Shown here in pieces: positions 51,116 through 60,139 of a stretch of 64,000 bases of DNA (position 1 is the first letter of the stretch; each line of letters opens with the position of its first letter). The stretch is from Alteriqipengyuania flavescens. Lineage in GTDB: Bacteria; Pseudomonadota; Alphaproteobacteria; Sphingomonadales; Sphingomonadaceae. Position numbers and translations under genes: made by a program. The stretch lies in NCBI RefSeq assembly GCF_030406725.1, contig NZ_CP129107.1, positions 186,001-250,000 on the forward strand. The letters run 5' to 3'. The notes beneath the pieces were generated by a model that was given only the letters and a program-made list of their open reading frames with translations, searched no databases and was not told the DNA's origin.

Positions 51116-51951
51116 TGTCGCAGCCATCTGACAGAATTTCAGTCGTTATACCGTGTTACCGCTGCACGGACACGATCGACAGGGCCGTCGGCAGCGTGCT
51201 GGCACAGACCCTGCCGCCGGCCGAAATCATCCTGGTGGATGACAAGTCGCCGGACGATACCGTGAATTACATCAAGTCTCGCTTGGACGATTGGAACGGG
51301 CGCGTTCCTGTTCGCCTGATAGAATTGGAAGAAAATGGTGGACCATCGGTTGCGCGTAACCGCGGCATGGACATCGCGATCGGAGAATTTATCGCCCTGC
51401 TCGACTCTGACGATTATTGGTTTGACCACAAGCTTCAGATCCAATTGGAATCCATGCAGGCCAAAAAGGCAGCATTCAGTTTTCATCGCCTTCTGAGCCA
51501 TCAGATAGATCACGAAGGCCGCTACTCTCTATCCGAATTGCAATTTGACTCGCTGGAAGCGCGCTGGCTTAGCTATGAAAAAGAATACTTTTGGAATAGA
51601 ATAAACACTCCAACCGTATTATTTCGCCGAAATTCAATTAGATTTGACGAGACGAGACGATATGGCGAAGATCACGACTTCTGGTGTCGCTATCTAAAAG
51701 CTGCAGGTCAGCCAGCTTTGATGATCGACCAAGTGCTCGGTGTATATGGAAATCCCCCATTCCACAGCGGCGGGTTGAGCGGTAATCTCAACAAGATGAT
51801 GCACGGCCAGCTGCTCAATATCGTCAAGAACCGCCCGTCGGGTCTTGCCGGCCTTGGCTGGATGGCTGCGGCGTTCGGCTGGTCCGCTGCGCGTTACCTT
51901 CGCCGCATTGCGATCAGCAGCACACGCGTGAAGAAAAAGGCGGGCGCATGA
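51115..51951 (+). CDS. family 2 glycosyltransferase
   Basis: 278 residues, GT-A fold: SVVIPCYRCTDTIDRAV, DDKSPDDT, NGGPSVARNRGMD and the DXD-like LLDSDDYW. The middle third (about 51480-51690) is clearly AT-richer than the neighbours, with many A/T-ending codons, suggesting recent transfer of this gene. Start GTG 51115 gives a one-base overlap with the flippase; the stop overlaps the next ATG by four bases. Confidence 0.88.
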   Translation: MSQPSDRISVVIPCYRCTDTIDRAVGSVLAQTLPPAEIILVDDKSPDDTVNYIKSRLDDWNGRVPVRLIELEENGGPSVARNRGMDIAIGEFIALLDSDDYWFDHKLQIQLESMQAKKAAFSFHRLLSHQIDHEGRYSLSELQFDSLEARWLSYEKEYFWNRINTPTVLFRRNSIRFDETRRYGEDHDFWCRYLKAAGQPALMIDQVLGVYGNPPFHSGGLSGNLNKMMHGQLLNIVKNRPSGLAGLGWMAAAFGWSAARYLRRIAISSTRVKKKAGA

Positions 51952-53348
51952 CGGGCTTCGCCGGATCGCCCCCCGTTCAGGGAACGCAGCGCTTCATTGC
52001 AATGCAACGCCTTGCGATGGGCCTGCTTTTCTGCGCCACGTTTCTATCCGCCATCACTCTCACGCCCGAATTGCCCGGGGTGGGTACCAAGCTGATTGCA
52101 GCGGACATTTTCTTCGGCCTGTTCCTGCTTCTCACCTTGGTAGCCGCCGTCGGCAGCAAGCGCATCGGCGCCCCGCTCTCCGGCCAGCAGCGCCTCTGCC
52201 TGTGGCTGTTCGCGGCGTTCATCTTCGGCTTGATGCTGAGCTTGACCCTCGTCGGGGTGCCGTCAGGTTCCTCTTTCGGAATCGGTGTGCTGACGGCCGC
52301 GAATTATATCTACGGGATGGCCATTGCGGTTGCGCTAATCTATTGGGCCGTGCGTTTTCGCGACATGGAAACGATCGCCTTTGCGATCGTCGCGGGCACC
52401 TTTCTCGTCTCTTTCGTCGCCGCCCTTGCCCTGCTGGGTCTGGCGCCGGCATGGGCGACCAGCGGCTACCGCATCAGTTCCACGATGCTGGCAACCAATC
52501 AGGTGCAATCCTACGTCGCACCGGGAATGGCGCTTGCGACGACATTCTTCATCACCGACAGGGCGCGGCCTGCAGTGCGTGCGTTCGCACTCGTGACCAT
52601 TATCCTCGGAATGGTCGCCTTGCTGGCGACAGGAAGCCGGTCGTCCTTCATTTTTCTTATCCTGCTGCTGGCCTTTTTCGCAGTCCGGGTGGTTTTCTCA
52701 CGACTCACTTCGGTGTGGCTCAAGCTGGGCGTGATATCGATCAGCCTTGGCATCGGGCTGGCGACCGTGGCCCTGATCGGCGCTGTGGTCACTTTCGGCA
52801 GGACCGCCCTGCCCGAAGGGCCGATGCGGGTGGCGGCGCGACCGATCATCGAATTCGTCGAAATGGGCGAGCAACAGGATACCCTGGAATCGCTGGGCCC
52901 GCGAGGAAAACAGATTGCCCTGGTCGAACAGCATTGGTGGGAATCGCCGGTCATCGGCTACGGACCGGATGCCCTGCGGCAATATTTCGATCATCGGCAC
53001 GAGGTGCACAACACCTATCTCGGAATATTGATCGACCAGGGATTGGTCGGGATGGCTTTACTGATGGCTATCCTGGTTGTCAGTGCGGTCGGTCTCTTGC
53101 GCCGAGTCCAGTCGCTGCCGAACCCACAGGCGGCGCAATTCCTTCTTGGCGTGCTGATGGCCCTGGTGATGATCTACCTCTACGGATTGTTCACTTTCGG
53201 CCTCCGCCAGCGGATCTTCTGGCTTGTGCAGGGATTGGCGATTGCAGGTCTGGTGCAAGGGGTTCAGGCTTCCCGGCGGCGGGCGGTGCCACCCCCAACG
53301 CCCCACCACACTCGCACCGCAAGACTGGGTCTGGCCAACACTATATGA
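51948..53348 (+). CDS. O-antigen ligase/polymerase (Wzy) family protein 1
   Basis: 466 residues, about twelve membrane segments, O-antigen ligase (PF04932-type) pattern: LLATGSRSSFIFLILLL, the large loop with EQHWWESPVIGYGPDALRQYF and HEVHNTYLGILIDQGLVG, which holds the catalytic-type His. It would polymerise repeat units or ligate polymer. A second family member is two genes downstream. ATGA overlaps upstream and downstream. Confidence 0.85.
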   Translation: MTGFAGSPPVQGTQRFIAMQRLAMGLLFCATFLSAITLTPELPGVGTKLIAADIFFGLFLLLTLVAAVGSKRIGAPLSGQQRLCLWLFAAFIFGLMLSLTLVGVPSGSSFGIGVLTAANYIYGMAIAVALIYWAVRFRDMETIAFAIVAGTFLVSFVAALALLGLAPAWATSGYRISSTMLATNQVQSYVAPGMALATTFFITDRARPAVRAFALVTIILGMVALLATGSRSSFIFLILLLAFFAVRVVFSRLTSVWLKLGVISISLGIGLATVALIGAVVTFGRTALPEGPMRVAARPIIEFVEMGEQQDTLESLGPRGKQIALVEQHWWESPVIGYGPDALRQYFDHRHEVHNTYLGILIDQGLVGMALLMAILVVSAVGLLRRVQSLPNPQAAQFLLGVLMALVMIYLYGLFTFGLRQRIFWLVQGLAIAGLVQGVQASRRRAVPPPTPHHTRTARLGLANTI

Positions 53349-54502
53349 CTTCTGAAAATCAGCATGGCCGCCGCATCCTGTTTGCGGCGAATACGCAGTG
53401 GTACCTGCATAATTTCCGCCGGGAAACCATTGCGGCGCTGATTGCTGAGGGGCATGAAGTGCACTGCGCTGCGCCGCGCGACGACCGGCGCCAAGCGCTT
53501 AAGGAACTGGGAGCGACGGTGCACGATAGCCCCCCGCTTCCGAGCCGCATGAGCCCATTTGCCGATGCCCGCATTCTCGCCTGGTACGTCGGCTTGTTCC
53601 GGCGCCTGCGGCCCGCGACCGTGTTTACCTTCACACCCAAGCCCAATGTGTTCGCCGGGATTGCAAGTCGGCTGACCGGGACCGGTTTTGCGCCCAATGT
53701 GTCGGGGCTCGGCAGGGTTTTCGAACGCGACAACTTGCTCACGACAGCTGCATGTCGTGCCTATTCCGCGGCTTTCGGCGGTGCGAAGAAAGTGATCTTT
53801 CAGAACCGGGAAAGCCGGGACATGTTCGTCGGCAAAGGTATCGTTTCGTCCGGACAGGCCGCGCAGCTTGCCGGTTCCGGAGTCGACCTGACACGCTTTG
53901 CGCCCATTCCCCTGCCCGCTAGCGATCCCTTCGTCTTCCTGTTCAGCGGCCGCCTCGTGCTGAGCAAGGGTTTGGCAGAATTTGCGCAGGCCGCACGTAC
54001 AATCGGTGACGTGTCGCCCGATGGGCGCAGGATCGAATACCGGATCGTCGGATTCACGCAGGAACAGCTTTCCTCGACCATGCCGCGGGCAGAACTCGAT
54101 GCCCTGCTGCAAGGCTCGCCGGCGCGCTATTGCGGGCCAAGCGATGATGTGCGCGATCAGATGGCTCGGGCGCATTGTTTCGTGCTCCCCTCCTATTACG
54201 GCGAAGGCATTCCCCGATCGGCCATCGAGGCGGCCGCGTGCGCTCGCCCGGTAATCACCACCGACCATCCGGGCTGCCGGGAAACCGTAATCGAGGGAAA
54301 AACGGGCTTCATCGCGGTCCCACGCGATGCCGTTTCGCTGGAGCAGGCGATGCGCAAGCTTCTCGCCCTGGACACGGCTGCCCTGTCCGCGATGGGTGCC
54401 GCCAGCCGCGCGCATGCCGAAGCAAGGTTCGACGTCGCCGGGAACATCGCAGCCTACGCCGCTTTGGCCTCGGACCGCGACATTCTGTCGTGTGAGATCT
54501 GA
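53345..54502 (+). CDS. family 4 glycosyltransferase
   Basis: 385 residues, GT-B fold. N-terminal acceptor domain (RILFAANTQWYLHNFRRE; FTFTPKPNVFAGIASR) and C-terminal nucleotide-sugar domain (FLFSGRLVLSKGL; CFVLPSYYGEGIPRSAIEAAA with the EX7E pattern). Resembles WbnK/PglA-like enzymes with the PKPN motif. Overlaps the Wzy gene by four bases. Confidence 0.9.
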   Translation: MTSENQHGRRILFAANTQWYLHNFRRETIAALIAEGHEVHCAAPRDDRRQALKELGATVHDSPPLPSRMSPFADARILAWYVGLFRRLRPATVFTFTPKPNVFAGIASRLTGTGFAPNVSGLGRVFERDNLLTTAACRAYSAAFGGAKKVIFQNRESRDMFVGKGIVSSGQAAQLAGSGVDLTRFAPIPLPASDPFVFLFSGRLVLSKGLAEFAQAARTIGDVSPDGRRIEYRIVGFTQEQLSSTMPRAELDALLQGSPARYCGPSDDVRDQMARAHCFVLPSYYGEGIPRSAIEAAACARPVITTDHPGCRETVIEGKTGFIAVPRDAVSLEQAMRKLLALDTAALSAMGAASRAHAEARFDVAGNIAAYAALASDRDILSCEI

Positions 54503-54554
54503 TGCCAATGCAAAATCACGCACCTTTCCCGATCACAAAGCGGCTCTGACCCCA

Positions 54555-56015
54555 ATGTCGACACGAACTATCTCTCGCCGCCGATCGAAAAGCAGCGGGC
54601 AGCGCGGCCCCGCAGACGGGCGGACGCGTCCTAATGCGTTCGAAACGGCGTTCCTGGCATTTATCGTCCTGCTCGCCTTCATGGGCGGCGCATCGCGCGC
54701 CGACGAATGGAAAACGCTGGCGGTTAAGATCGTCGCTTCGCTCATCTTGATCGGGATCGGGGTTGCCAAGCTTCGCGGCTCGGGTCGCCGCAGTCGGAGC
54801 GCAGCGGGCGCGCCCTTCCCGGTACCTGCCATATTCCTGTCCTTGGCCCTGGCGATTACCGCGCTCTACCTGGTTCCCTTGCCGCCATCGCTGTGGACGG
54901 CGATGCCGGGACGCGAAGTCATCGGAGACTTTTTCGCGTCCGTCGGAATGGCGGGCGCCTGGCGACCAACCACGGTATCGGTCGCTCTTACCCTGAATAC
55001 GCTTACGGCCATATTCGCGCCCCTTGCCCTCGTCCTGCTCGCCGCTCAAGCAGGGGAACGATGGCGGACAAGCGCGATAGACCTGTTTATCGTCATCGCG
55101 GTCTTCTCTGTTTTTCTTGGCGTCTTGCAGGTGGTCAGCGGTGCGAAATCGCTCTATTTCTACGATCTCGCCAACTTCGGCCGCGCCACCGGCGTCTTCG
55201 CCAACCGCAACCATCACGCGATCTTCCTCGCAGCCTCGATCCCGCTGTGCCTCTACCGTTACATGGAAAAGCGATCGCAGCAGGACGAGGCCGGCACGCT
55301 CTACCTCATCGCCGCTGGATTGATCCTCGCCGGCTGCCTGCTGGGGTCCAGCCGCGCGGGTCTCGCAGTATCGGGGCTGGCTACGCTCGCTTCGCTTGCC
55401 GTCTTTGCAAAAGCGCGGACCAACGCGGGCGGCGGGCGCTCCAATTGGCTGATCGGCCCTGCGGCAATCATCGGTATCGCTCTGGTTGCCCTGCCCCTGC
55501 TCGCATATAATTCCGAGGCTTTCGGCCGCATAGTGGCGTCGGACCCAATCGATGATCTTCGCTTCAAGCTGTTGCCGGACATTGCCGCCCTGGTTGGCAC
55601 ACACTTCCCGTTCGGCAGCGGGCCCGGCACATTCGAGGCCGCGTACCGCATGGCCGAAGCGGACGACAATCTCATGCGCCAGTACCTCAACGAAGCGCAT
55701 AACGATTGGCTGCAGCCTTTCGTCGAATACGGCATTTTCGCTCTTGGCCTCTTACTGTGGCCGATCATCAGTATCGTGCGCGCGGCTCACAGCGGCTGGA
55801 GCGGACAGGGAATGCTTGTCCGCGTCCGCTCGCAATGTCTGCTCATATCGATCGTAGTGCTGGCGCTGGGCAGCCTGGTGGACTACCCGATGCGAACGGC
55901 GCTGCTCCTTACGTTCGGCACTTTCCTCTGGTATCAATTGCTCGCCGTCGCTACGGGAATGGCGCGCAAAAACGACACGGCGCGCAGGATCGACCAAGGA
56001 CGAGGGACAGCGTGA
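54555..56015 (+). CDS. O-antigen ligase family protein 2
   Basis: 486 residues, about ten to twelve membrane segments. Large loop has GRATGVFANRNHHAIFLAAS, LGSSRAGLAVSGLA, GSGPGTFEAAYRMAE and LNEAHNDWLQPFVEYGIFA; the HNDWLQ histidine fits the family active site. Start ATG 54555 is inferred after a 52-base gap; no ribosome site is obvious. Overlaps the export-lipoprotein gene by four bases. One of the two Wzy-like proteins may be the ligase. Confidence 0.82.
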   Translation: MSTRTISRRRSKSSGQRGPADGRTRPNAFETAFLAFIVLLAFMGGASRADEWKTLAVKIVASLILIGIGVAKLRGSGRRSRSAAGAPFPVPAIFLSLALAITALYLVPLPPSLWTAMPGREVIGDFFASVGMAGAWRPTTVSVALTLNTLTAIFAPLALVLLAAQAGERWRTSAIDLFIVIAVFSVFLGVLQVVSGAKSLYFYDLANFGRATGVFANRNHHAIFLAASIPLCLYRYMEKRSQQDEAGTLYLIAAGLILAGCLLGSSRAGLAVSGLATLASLAVFAKARTNAGGGRSNWLIGPAAIIGIALVALPLLAYNSEAFGRIVASDPIDDLRFKLLPDIAALVGTHFPFGSGPGTFEAAYRMAEADDNLMRQYLNEAHNDWLQPFVEYGIFALGLLLWPIISIVRAAHSGWSGQGMLVRVRSQCLLISIVVLALGSLVDYPMRTALLLTFGTFLWYQLLAVATGMARKNDTARRIDQGRGTA

Positions 56016-56743
56016 TTTTCACTGGTGTATTCCGGATTGCGGCAGTGGCAAGCCTCGCCTGCTTGGGCTCGGCTTGCGTCAGCAGTCCTCCGGTCGGTCA
56101 GGCCGAGGGGGTTACGGTCCTCGATAATTCCTCGCTCCCGGGCCCACCGACGCGCAGTATCGCATTGTCGCGGGAAGGCGGTACGCTTGCCCCGGGCGAT
56201 ACGGTGACGATGCAGGTCTACGGTGCGGAGGATTTCACCGCCAGCGCCCAGATCGAAGACGATGGAACCGTGCAGTTCCCCTTCACCGGCACCATCAACA
56301 CGGTCGGGATGCGCCGCAGCGACCTCGCGGCGGAAATTGCCAACCGCCTGTCCCCGCAGATCGTCCTCGATCCGCAGGTCTCCCTGCAAGTCGAAGAAGG
56401 CACCGCCCGCCAGATCACGGTCGGCGGCGAAGTGGCGCGGCCTGGTTTCTATTCCAGCACGCAGGCTAATTCGCTGATGCGTTCGGTCGTGGCGGCCGGC
56501 GGCATGACTGACGCGGCAGAACGCCAGGAAGTGCTGCTCATCCGTGAAGTGGAAGGGCAGCGCTATATCGGCGTCTACAACATGACCGCGATCGAGCGCG
56601 GGAATTACGGCGATCCGCCGGTCTATTCCGGCGATGTAATCATGGTGGGCGAAAGCGCGCTTCTGCGTTCGATCGCGACTTACGCGCCCCTGGTCAACGC
56701 CGTAACCAGCCCGCTTATCCTGCTTGAGCGCATCCTCAACTGA
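56012..56743 (+). CDS. polysaccharide export lipoprotein (Wza/OPX family)
   Basis: 243 residues. Lipoprotein signal with lipobox LGSAC near residue 21, then Poly_export domain (LAPGDTVTMQVYGAEDFTAS; VQFPFTGTINTVGM) and one SLBB module (ITVGGEVARPGFYSSTQ). Shorter than Wza, so part of the outer-membrane helical barrel may be missing. GTG 56012. Adjacent to the tyrosine autokinase, as usual. Confidence 0.9.
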   Translation: MIFTGVFRIAAVASLACLGSACVSSPPVGQAEGVTVLDNSSLPGPPTRSIALSREGGTLAPGDTVTMQVYGAEDFTASAQIEDDGTVQFPFTGTINTVGMRRSDLAAEIANRLSPQIVLDPQVSLQVEEGTARQITVGGEVARPGFYSSTQANSLMRSVVAAGGMTDAAERQEVLLIREVEGQRYIGVYNMTAIERGNYGDPPVYSGDVIMVGESALLRSIATYAPLVNAVTSPLILLERILN

Positions 56744-56772
56744 CACCATTCGGCGGAAGCGAAGAAACACCA

Positions 56773-58887
56773 GTGCTTGGAATAAGTCCCATCGACGCCG
56801 ATCCGGCAACGCCCGTGCGCTATGCGCCTGTCGAGCAGAGCCGCGCCATGGGGTCGGACGTATCCGCTCGCCTCATGCAGATCCTGCGCGAACAGCGGTG
56901 GAAGGTTCTTGCAATCATCGCCGCGACGATTGCACTCGGCGTTGTCCTGACCATGCTGCAGCCGCGCTATTACACCGCGCAGACGCGGATGGAGTTCAAG
57001 CCGGAAGAAACGCTGGTCCAGGCGACGGACACCGACGCCGCCAGCGCGCTGGTGCTGAACGAACAGTATTTCCAGACCCAGTACGAGCTGCTTCGCTCGC
57101 GTTCCCTGGCCCGCGACGTTGCGATCGGCGAAGATGCGATGAGCGATCCGGAATTTGCCGCGGCTTTCGGGCTGGAAGGCGAGCAGATAACCGAGAAGCG
57201 CGCGATCAACACGCTCCTCGATGCGCTGGAAGTGGAACCGATCATCGATTCCAACCTTGCCGATATCACCTTCACTACGCGCGATCCCGCCTATTCCGCG
57301 CGGCTGGCCGATGCCTGGGCCGAAGCTTTCATCGCGGCCGATATCGAACGCCGGTTCGGCGCGTCGATCCAGGCGCGAGAGTTCCTGAATTCCCGCCTCG
57401 CCGAAACGCGTGAGAAACTTCAGGACGCGGAACAGGCCCTGATCGAATTCGCCTCGCGCAACCAGATTCTCAATCTGCCGAGCGACAGCGAAGGAGCGGC
57501 GGCCGAGAACAGCCCCACTCTCGTATCCTCTCGCCTGGAAAGCCTCAACGATCGGCTGGGCGAAGCACGCGCCGAACGCATCGCGGCCGCCAGCCGGCTC
57601 GGCAGCGCGCGTTCGGGGACGAGTTCGAACACCTCTGGCACGCTCGTCCAGCTGCGCTCACGCAGGGCCGAGCTCGCGGCGCGCGTTGCCGGCCTGGAAG
57701 AACGGTTCGGTGATGGTTACCCGCCGCTTCGCTCCGCCCGGGAAGAGCTCGCCCAGATCGATTCGGCCATCGCATCGGAAGCCGGCGTCTATCGCGGCGG
57801 CCTGCAGGAACAGTACAATGCCGCACTCCAGGCGGAGCGCGCCTTGCAAAGCGAAGTGACCCAGCTGACCCAGTCGCTCATCAGCGAGCGCAGGACGGGC
57901 GTGCAGTATGGATTTCTTGCCCGCGAAGTGGACACCAACCGCCAGCTTTACGACGCACTTTTGCAGCGAGTTAAGGAAGTGGGCGTCGCTCCGACGGAGC
58001 GCAGCAATATCGTGGTCATCGACGAAGCCGAGACGCCGCAGGTTCCCTCGTTTCCCAATCCGGTCCTGAACGTCGTTGCCGCAACGTTGGCGGGCCTCGT
58101 CTTCGCCGGTTTGTTCGTGGGCGGCACCTTCGCGCTCGACCAGGTCATCCGATCGCCGGAAGAACTGCAGAAATTGACCGGTCGCCCGGTCATCGGCTCC
58201 ATCCCCGTGAACGAAGGCGACGATGCGATCGAAGAACTGGGCGACCGCCTCTCCCCGGTCTACGAGTCCTTCCTGTCGGCCTCGCTTTCCCTGCGCCACC
58301 TGATCGGCGACGACCACAAGTCTGCATTGATGACCAGCAGCCAGTCCGGCGAAGGAAAGTCCTACACCTCCATCGGCCTTTCCTACGCGCTGTCGCGCAG
58401 CGGGATGAAAGTTTTGCTGGTCGATGCCGACGTCCGCCGAGGCCGGCTGAACGGCTGGCTGGACTTGCCAAAACGCCCCGGCCTGAGCGATTACATCGCC
58501 GATTTCGATACCGATGAGCTGCCGATCCGCCGGTACGAGGATTTCGGTTTCGATGTCATGACGGTAGGCCAGTACCCGCCCAATCCGGGCGAAGCCATCA
58601 CCAGTGGCCGGATGATGCAGTTGCACCAATCCGTGCTCGAGCGGTACGATTTCGTCCTTTATGATGGCCCCCCGATCCTGGGCCTTGCCGATGCAGTGCA
58701 CATGGCGCGCATGGTCGACCTCGTGATCTATGCCGTGCAGGCAAACGAGATCCGGTCGCGCAAGATCTATTCGGCTCAGAACCGGCTGGCACAGGTGGGT
58801 ACCGACATCGACGCGTTCATCATGACGCAGACGCCGACATCGGAAGAATACGGCTACGATTACAGCTACAGCCGCGAGAGCGACTGA
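56773..58887 (+). CDS. chain-length regulator/tyrosine autokinase (Wzc-type)
   Basis: 704 residues, polysaccharide copolymerase fused to a BY-kinase. First membrane segment near 43-62 (VLAIIAATIALGVVLTML), periplasmic Wzz and coiled-coil region to about 430, second membrane segment (LNVVAATLAGLVFAGLFVGG), then the kinase with Walker A SSQSGEGKS, A' motif LLVDADVRRG and DFVLYDGPPILGL. The C-terminus is a tyrosine cluster (YGYDYSY) for autophosphorylation. No Wzb-like phosphatase is in the window. GTG 56773. Confidence 0.92.
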   Translation: MLGISPIDADPATPVRYAPVEQSRAMGSDVSARLMQILREQRWKVLAIIAATIALGVVLTMLQPRYYTAQTRMEFKPEETLVQATDTDAASALVLNEQYFQTQYELLRSRSLARDVAIGEDAMSDPEFAAAFGLEGEQITEKRAINTLLDALEVEPIIDSNLADITFTTRDPAYSARLADAWAEAFIAADIERRFGASIQAREFLNSRLAETREKLQDAEQALIEFASRNQILNLPSDSEGAAAENSPTLVSSRLESLNDRLGEARAERIAAASRLGSARSGTSSNTSGTLVQLRSRRAELAARVAGLEERFGDGYPPLRSAREELAQIDSAIASEAGVYRGGLQEQYNAALQAERALQSEVTQLTQSLISERRTGVQYGFLAREVDTNRQLYDALLQRVKEVGVAPTERSNIVVIDEAETPQVPSFPNPVLNVVAATLAGLVFAGLFVGGTFALDQVIRSPEELQKLTGRPVIGSIPVNEGDDAIEELGDRLSPVYESFLSASLSLRHLIGDDHKSALMTSSQSGEGKSYTSIGLSYALSRSGMKVLLVDADVRRGRLNGWLDLPKRPGLSDYIADFDTDELPIRRYEDFGFDVMTVGQYPPNPGEAITSGRMMQLHQSVLERYDFVLYDGPPILGLADAVHMARMVDLVIYAVQANEIRSRKIYSAQNRLAQVGTDIDAFIMTQTPTSEEYGYDYSYSRESD

Positions 58888-60053
58888 TGCGCCGCCCGCT
58901 GGCCGGGATCGGGCTGACCGCCGTCGGCATCGCCGGACTGGCAGCAACCGCCGTACTGCTGAGCGCCTTTGGCGGAGTGCGCCTGTCCGCTACACTGCCT
59001 CTGGATGGGCAGACGCAAGGCAAGATCGCCCGGCAACCCTACGTTCTGGCGATGGCTGACGATGATCGCGCGGCAACATTCTGCGCCGAGGATGCCTTGT
59101 CCGACATGGCCCGGCGTAGCGTAATTCTCGAACCATTGGACGGGAATGCGCTTTCCTCGGCAACGCTGGCGCATGGCTGTGACGACGAGGGTATCGAGCT
59201 GCCGTTGGATGCTGCCAACCGCAGCGTCCCGCTCAACCGGCGGACGCTGACGCTCCAAGCCCTGCAATTGCAGGCACAGACGCAGGGCGGCGATACCGAG
59301 GCCGCACTCGCCACGGTCCAACGCATGATCGTGACGCAGCCCCAGATCAGCGACCGGCTTGTTCCGGCTATCGGTGCGGCATTCGGCCAAGGCGACGACA
59401 TCGCGCGCGTCGCCGGCTTGATGCGCGGTCATCCGGAATGGATGCGGGCGATGATCAGGCACGCGGCGGCGAACCTCGATCCCGACAGGGCCGTCGCGGT
59501 GCGTCAGGCTTTCCGGGATCAGCCGCTGGACCAGTTGGCTGCCGCCGACCGTGATGCCGTGGGCCTGCTGGCCGGTCGTGGTGCCCTGGCGCCGGCATGG
59601 TCGGTATACCAGCTAACCAAGGCGGCCGGCTCGCGCAGCAAGGACAGCCTGCTCGCGGCTGACGGACTGATGCGGCCATTCGGCTGGACCATTCCGGACA
59701 ACGACCAGATCCGGGCTCGCTTGTCGTCCGACGAGGGTTTGCTGATCAAGGCCAATTTAAGATTGGCTGCCTCCGGCACGCTGGCATTCCAGGCCTTTCC
59801 CGTGCGCGATGGCCGCTTTCGCCTTTCGGTCGATGCCGATCTGCCGGACAATGTTTCGCTGGAGCCCGGTATCCGCTGCATAGACGGGCAGGAACCGGGC
59901 CGATGGAGGGCGGTAGAAGCAGGCGCCGAGGTCGATATCGCTGCCGCCCTGCCCGGCTGCTCCTTTGCGGCGATCCGCCTTCAAATCGTCAATACGGCAC
60001 GCGACCGGCGCAGTGCGATCCGGATCCGCTCGGTAGATTTATCAAAAATCTAA
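58887..60053 (+). CDS. uncharacterised membrane-anchored protein of the polysaccharide cluster
   Basis: 388 residues, not recognised. One N-terminal membrane segment (GIGLTAVGIAGLAATAVLLSA at about 7-27, quoted in part by function only) puts the bulk in the periplasm. The middle part is helical with tetratricopeptide-like spacing (LTLQALQLQAQ; ALATVQRMIV; VAGLMRGHPEWMRAMI), and the final ~110 residues look like a beta-sandwich with two conserved-looking Cys (GIRCIDG; LPGCSF). ATG 58887 overlaps the autokinase stop by one base, so it is made with Wzc. It could help assemble or modify the polymer. Confidence 0.7.
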   Translation: MRRPLAGIGLTAVGIAGLAATAVLLSAFGGVRLSATLPLDGQTQGKIARQPYVLAMADDDRAATFCAEDALSDMARRSVILEPLDGNALSSATLAHGCDDEGIELPLDAANRSVPLNRRTLTLQALQLQAQTQGGDTEAALATVQRMIVTQPQISDRLVPAIGAAFGQGDDIARVAGLMRGHPEWMRAMIRHAAANLDPDRAVAVRQAFRDQPLDQLAAADRDAVGLLAGRGALAPAWSVYQLTKAAGSRSKDSLLAADGLMRPFGWTIPDNDQIRARLSSDEGLLIKANLRLAASGTLAFQAFPVRDGRFRLSVDADLPDNVSLEPGIRCIDGQEPGRWRAVEAGAEVDIAAALPGCSFAAIRLQIVNTARDRRSAIRIRSVDLSKI

Positions 60054-60139
60054 GGCGGCAAATATTGCCTTTCGATGCATTCACGTGCATCGCTCCGGGC
60101 GCGCTATTCCCCACGTAGACGGCACTCCCAACCCAATTC

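Noticed and set aside
8787-54565. Similar short strings CTGACCCCAAT..CGACAC near 8787 and 54546
   Set aside because: Only about 11 identical bases plus a few more, without symmetry or further copies seen; likely chance.
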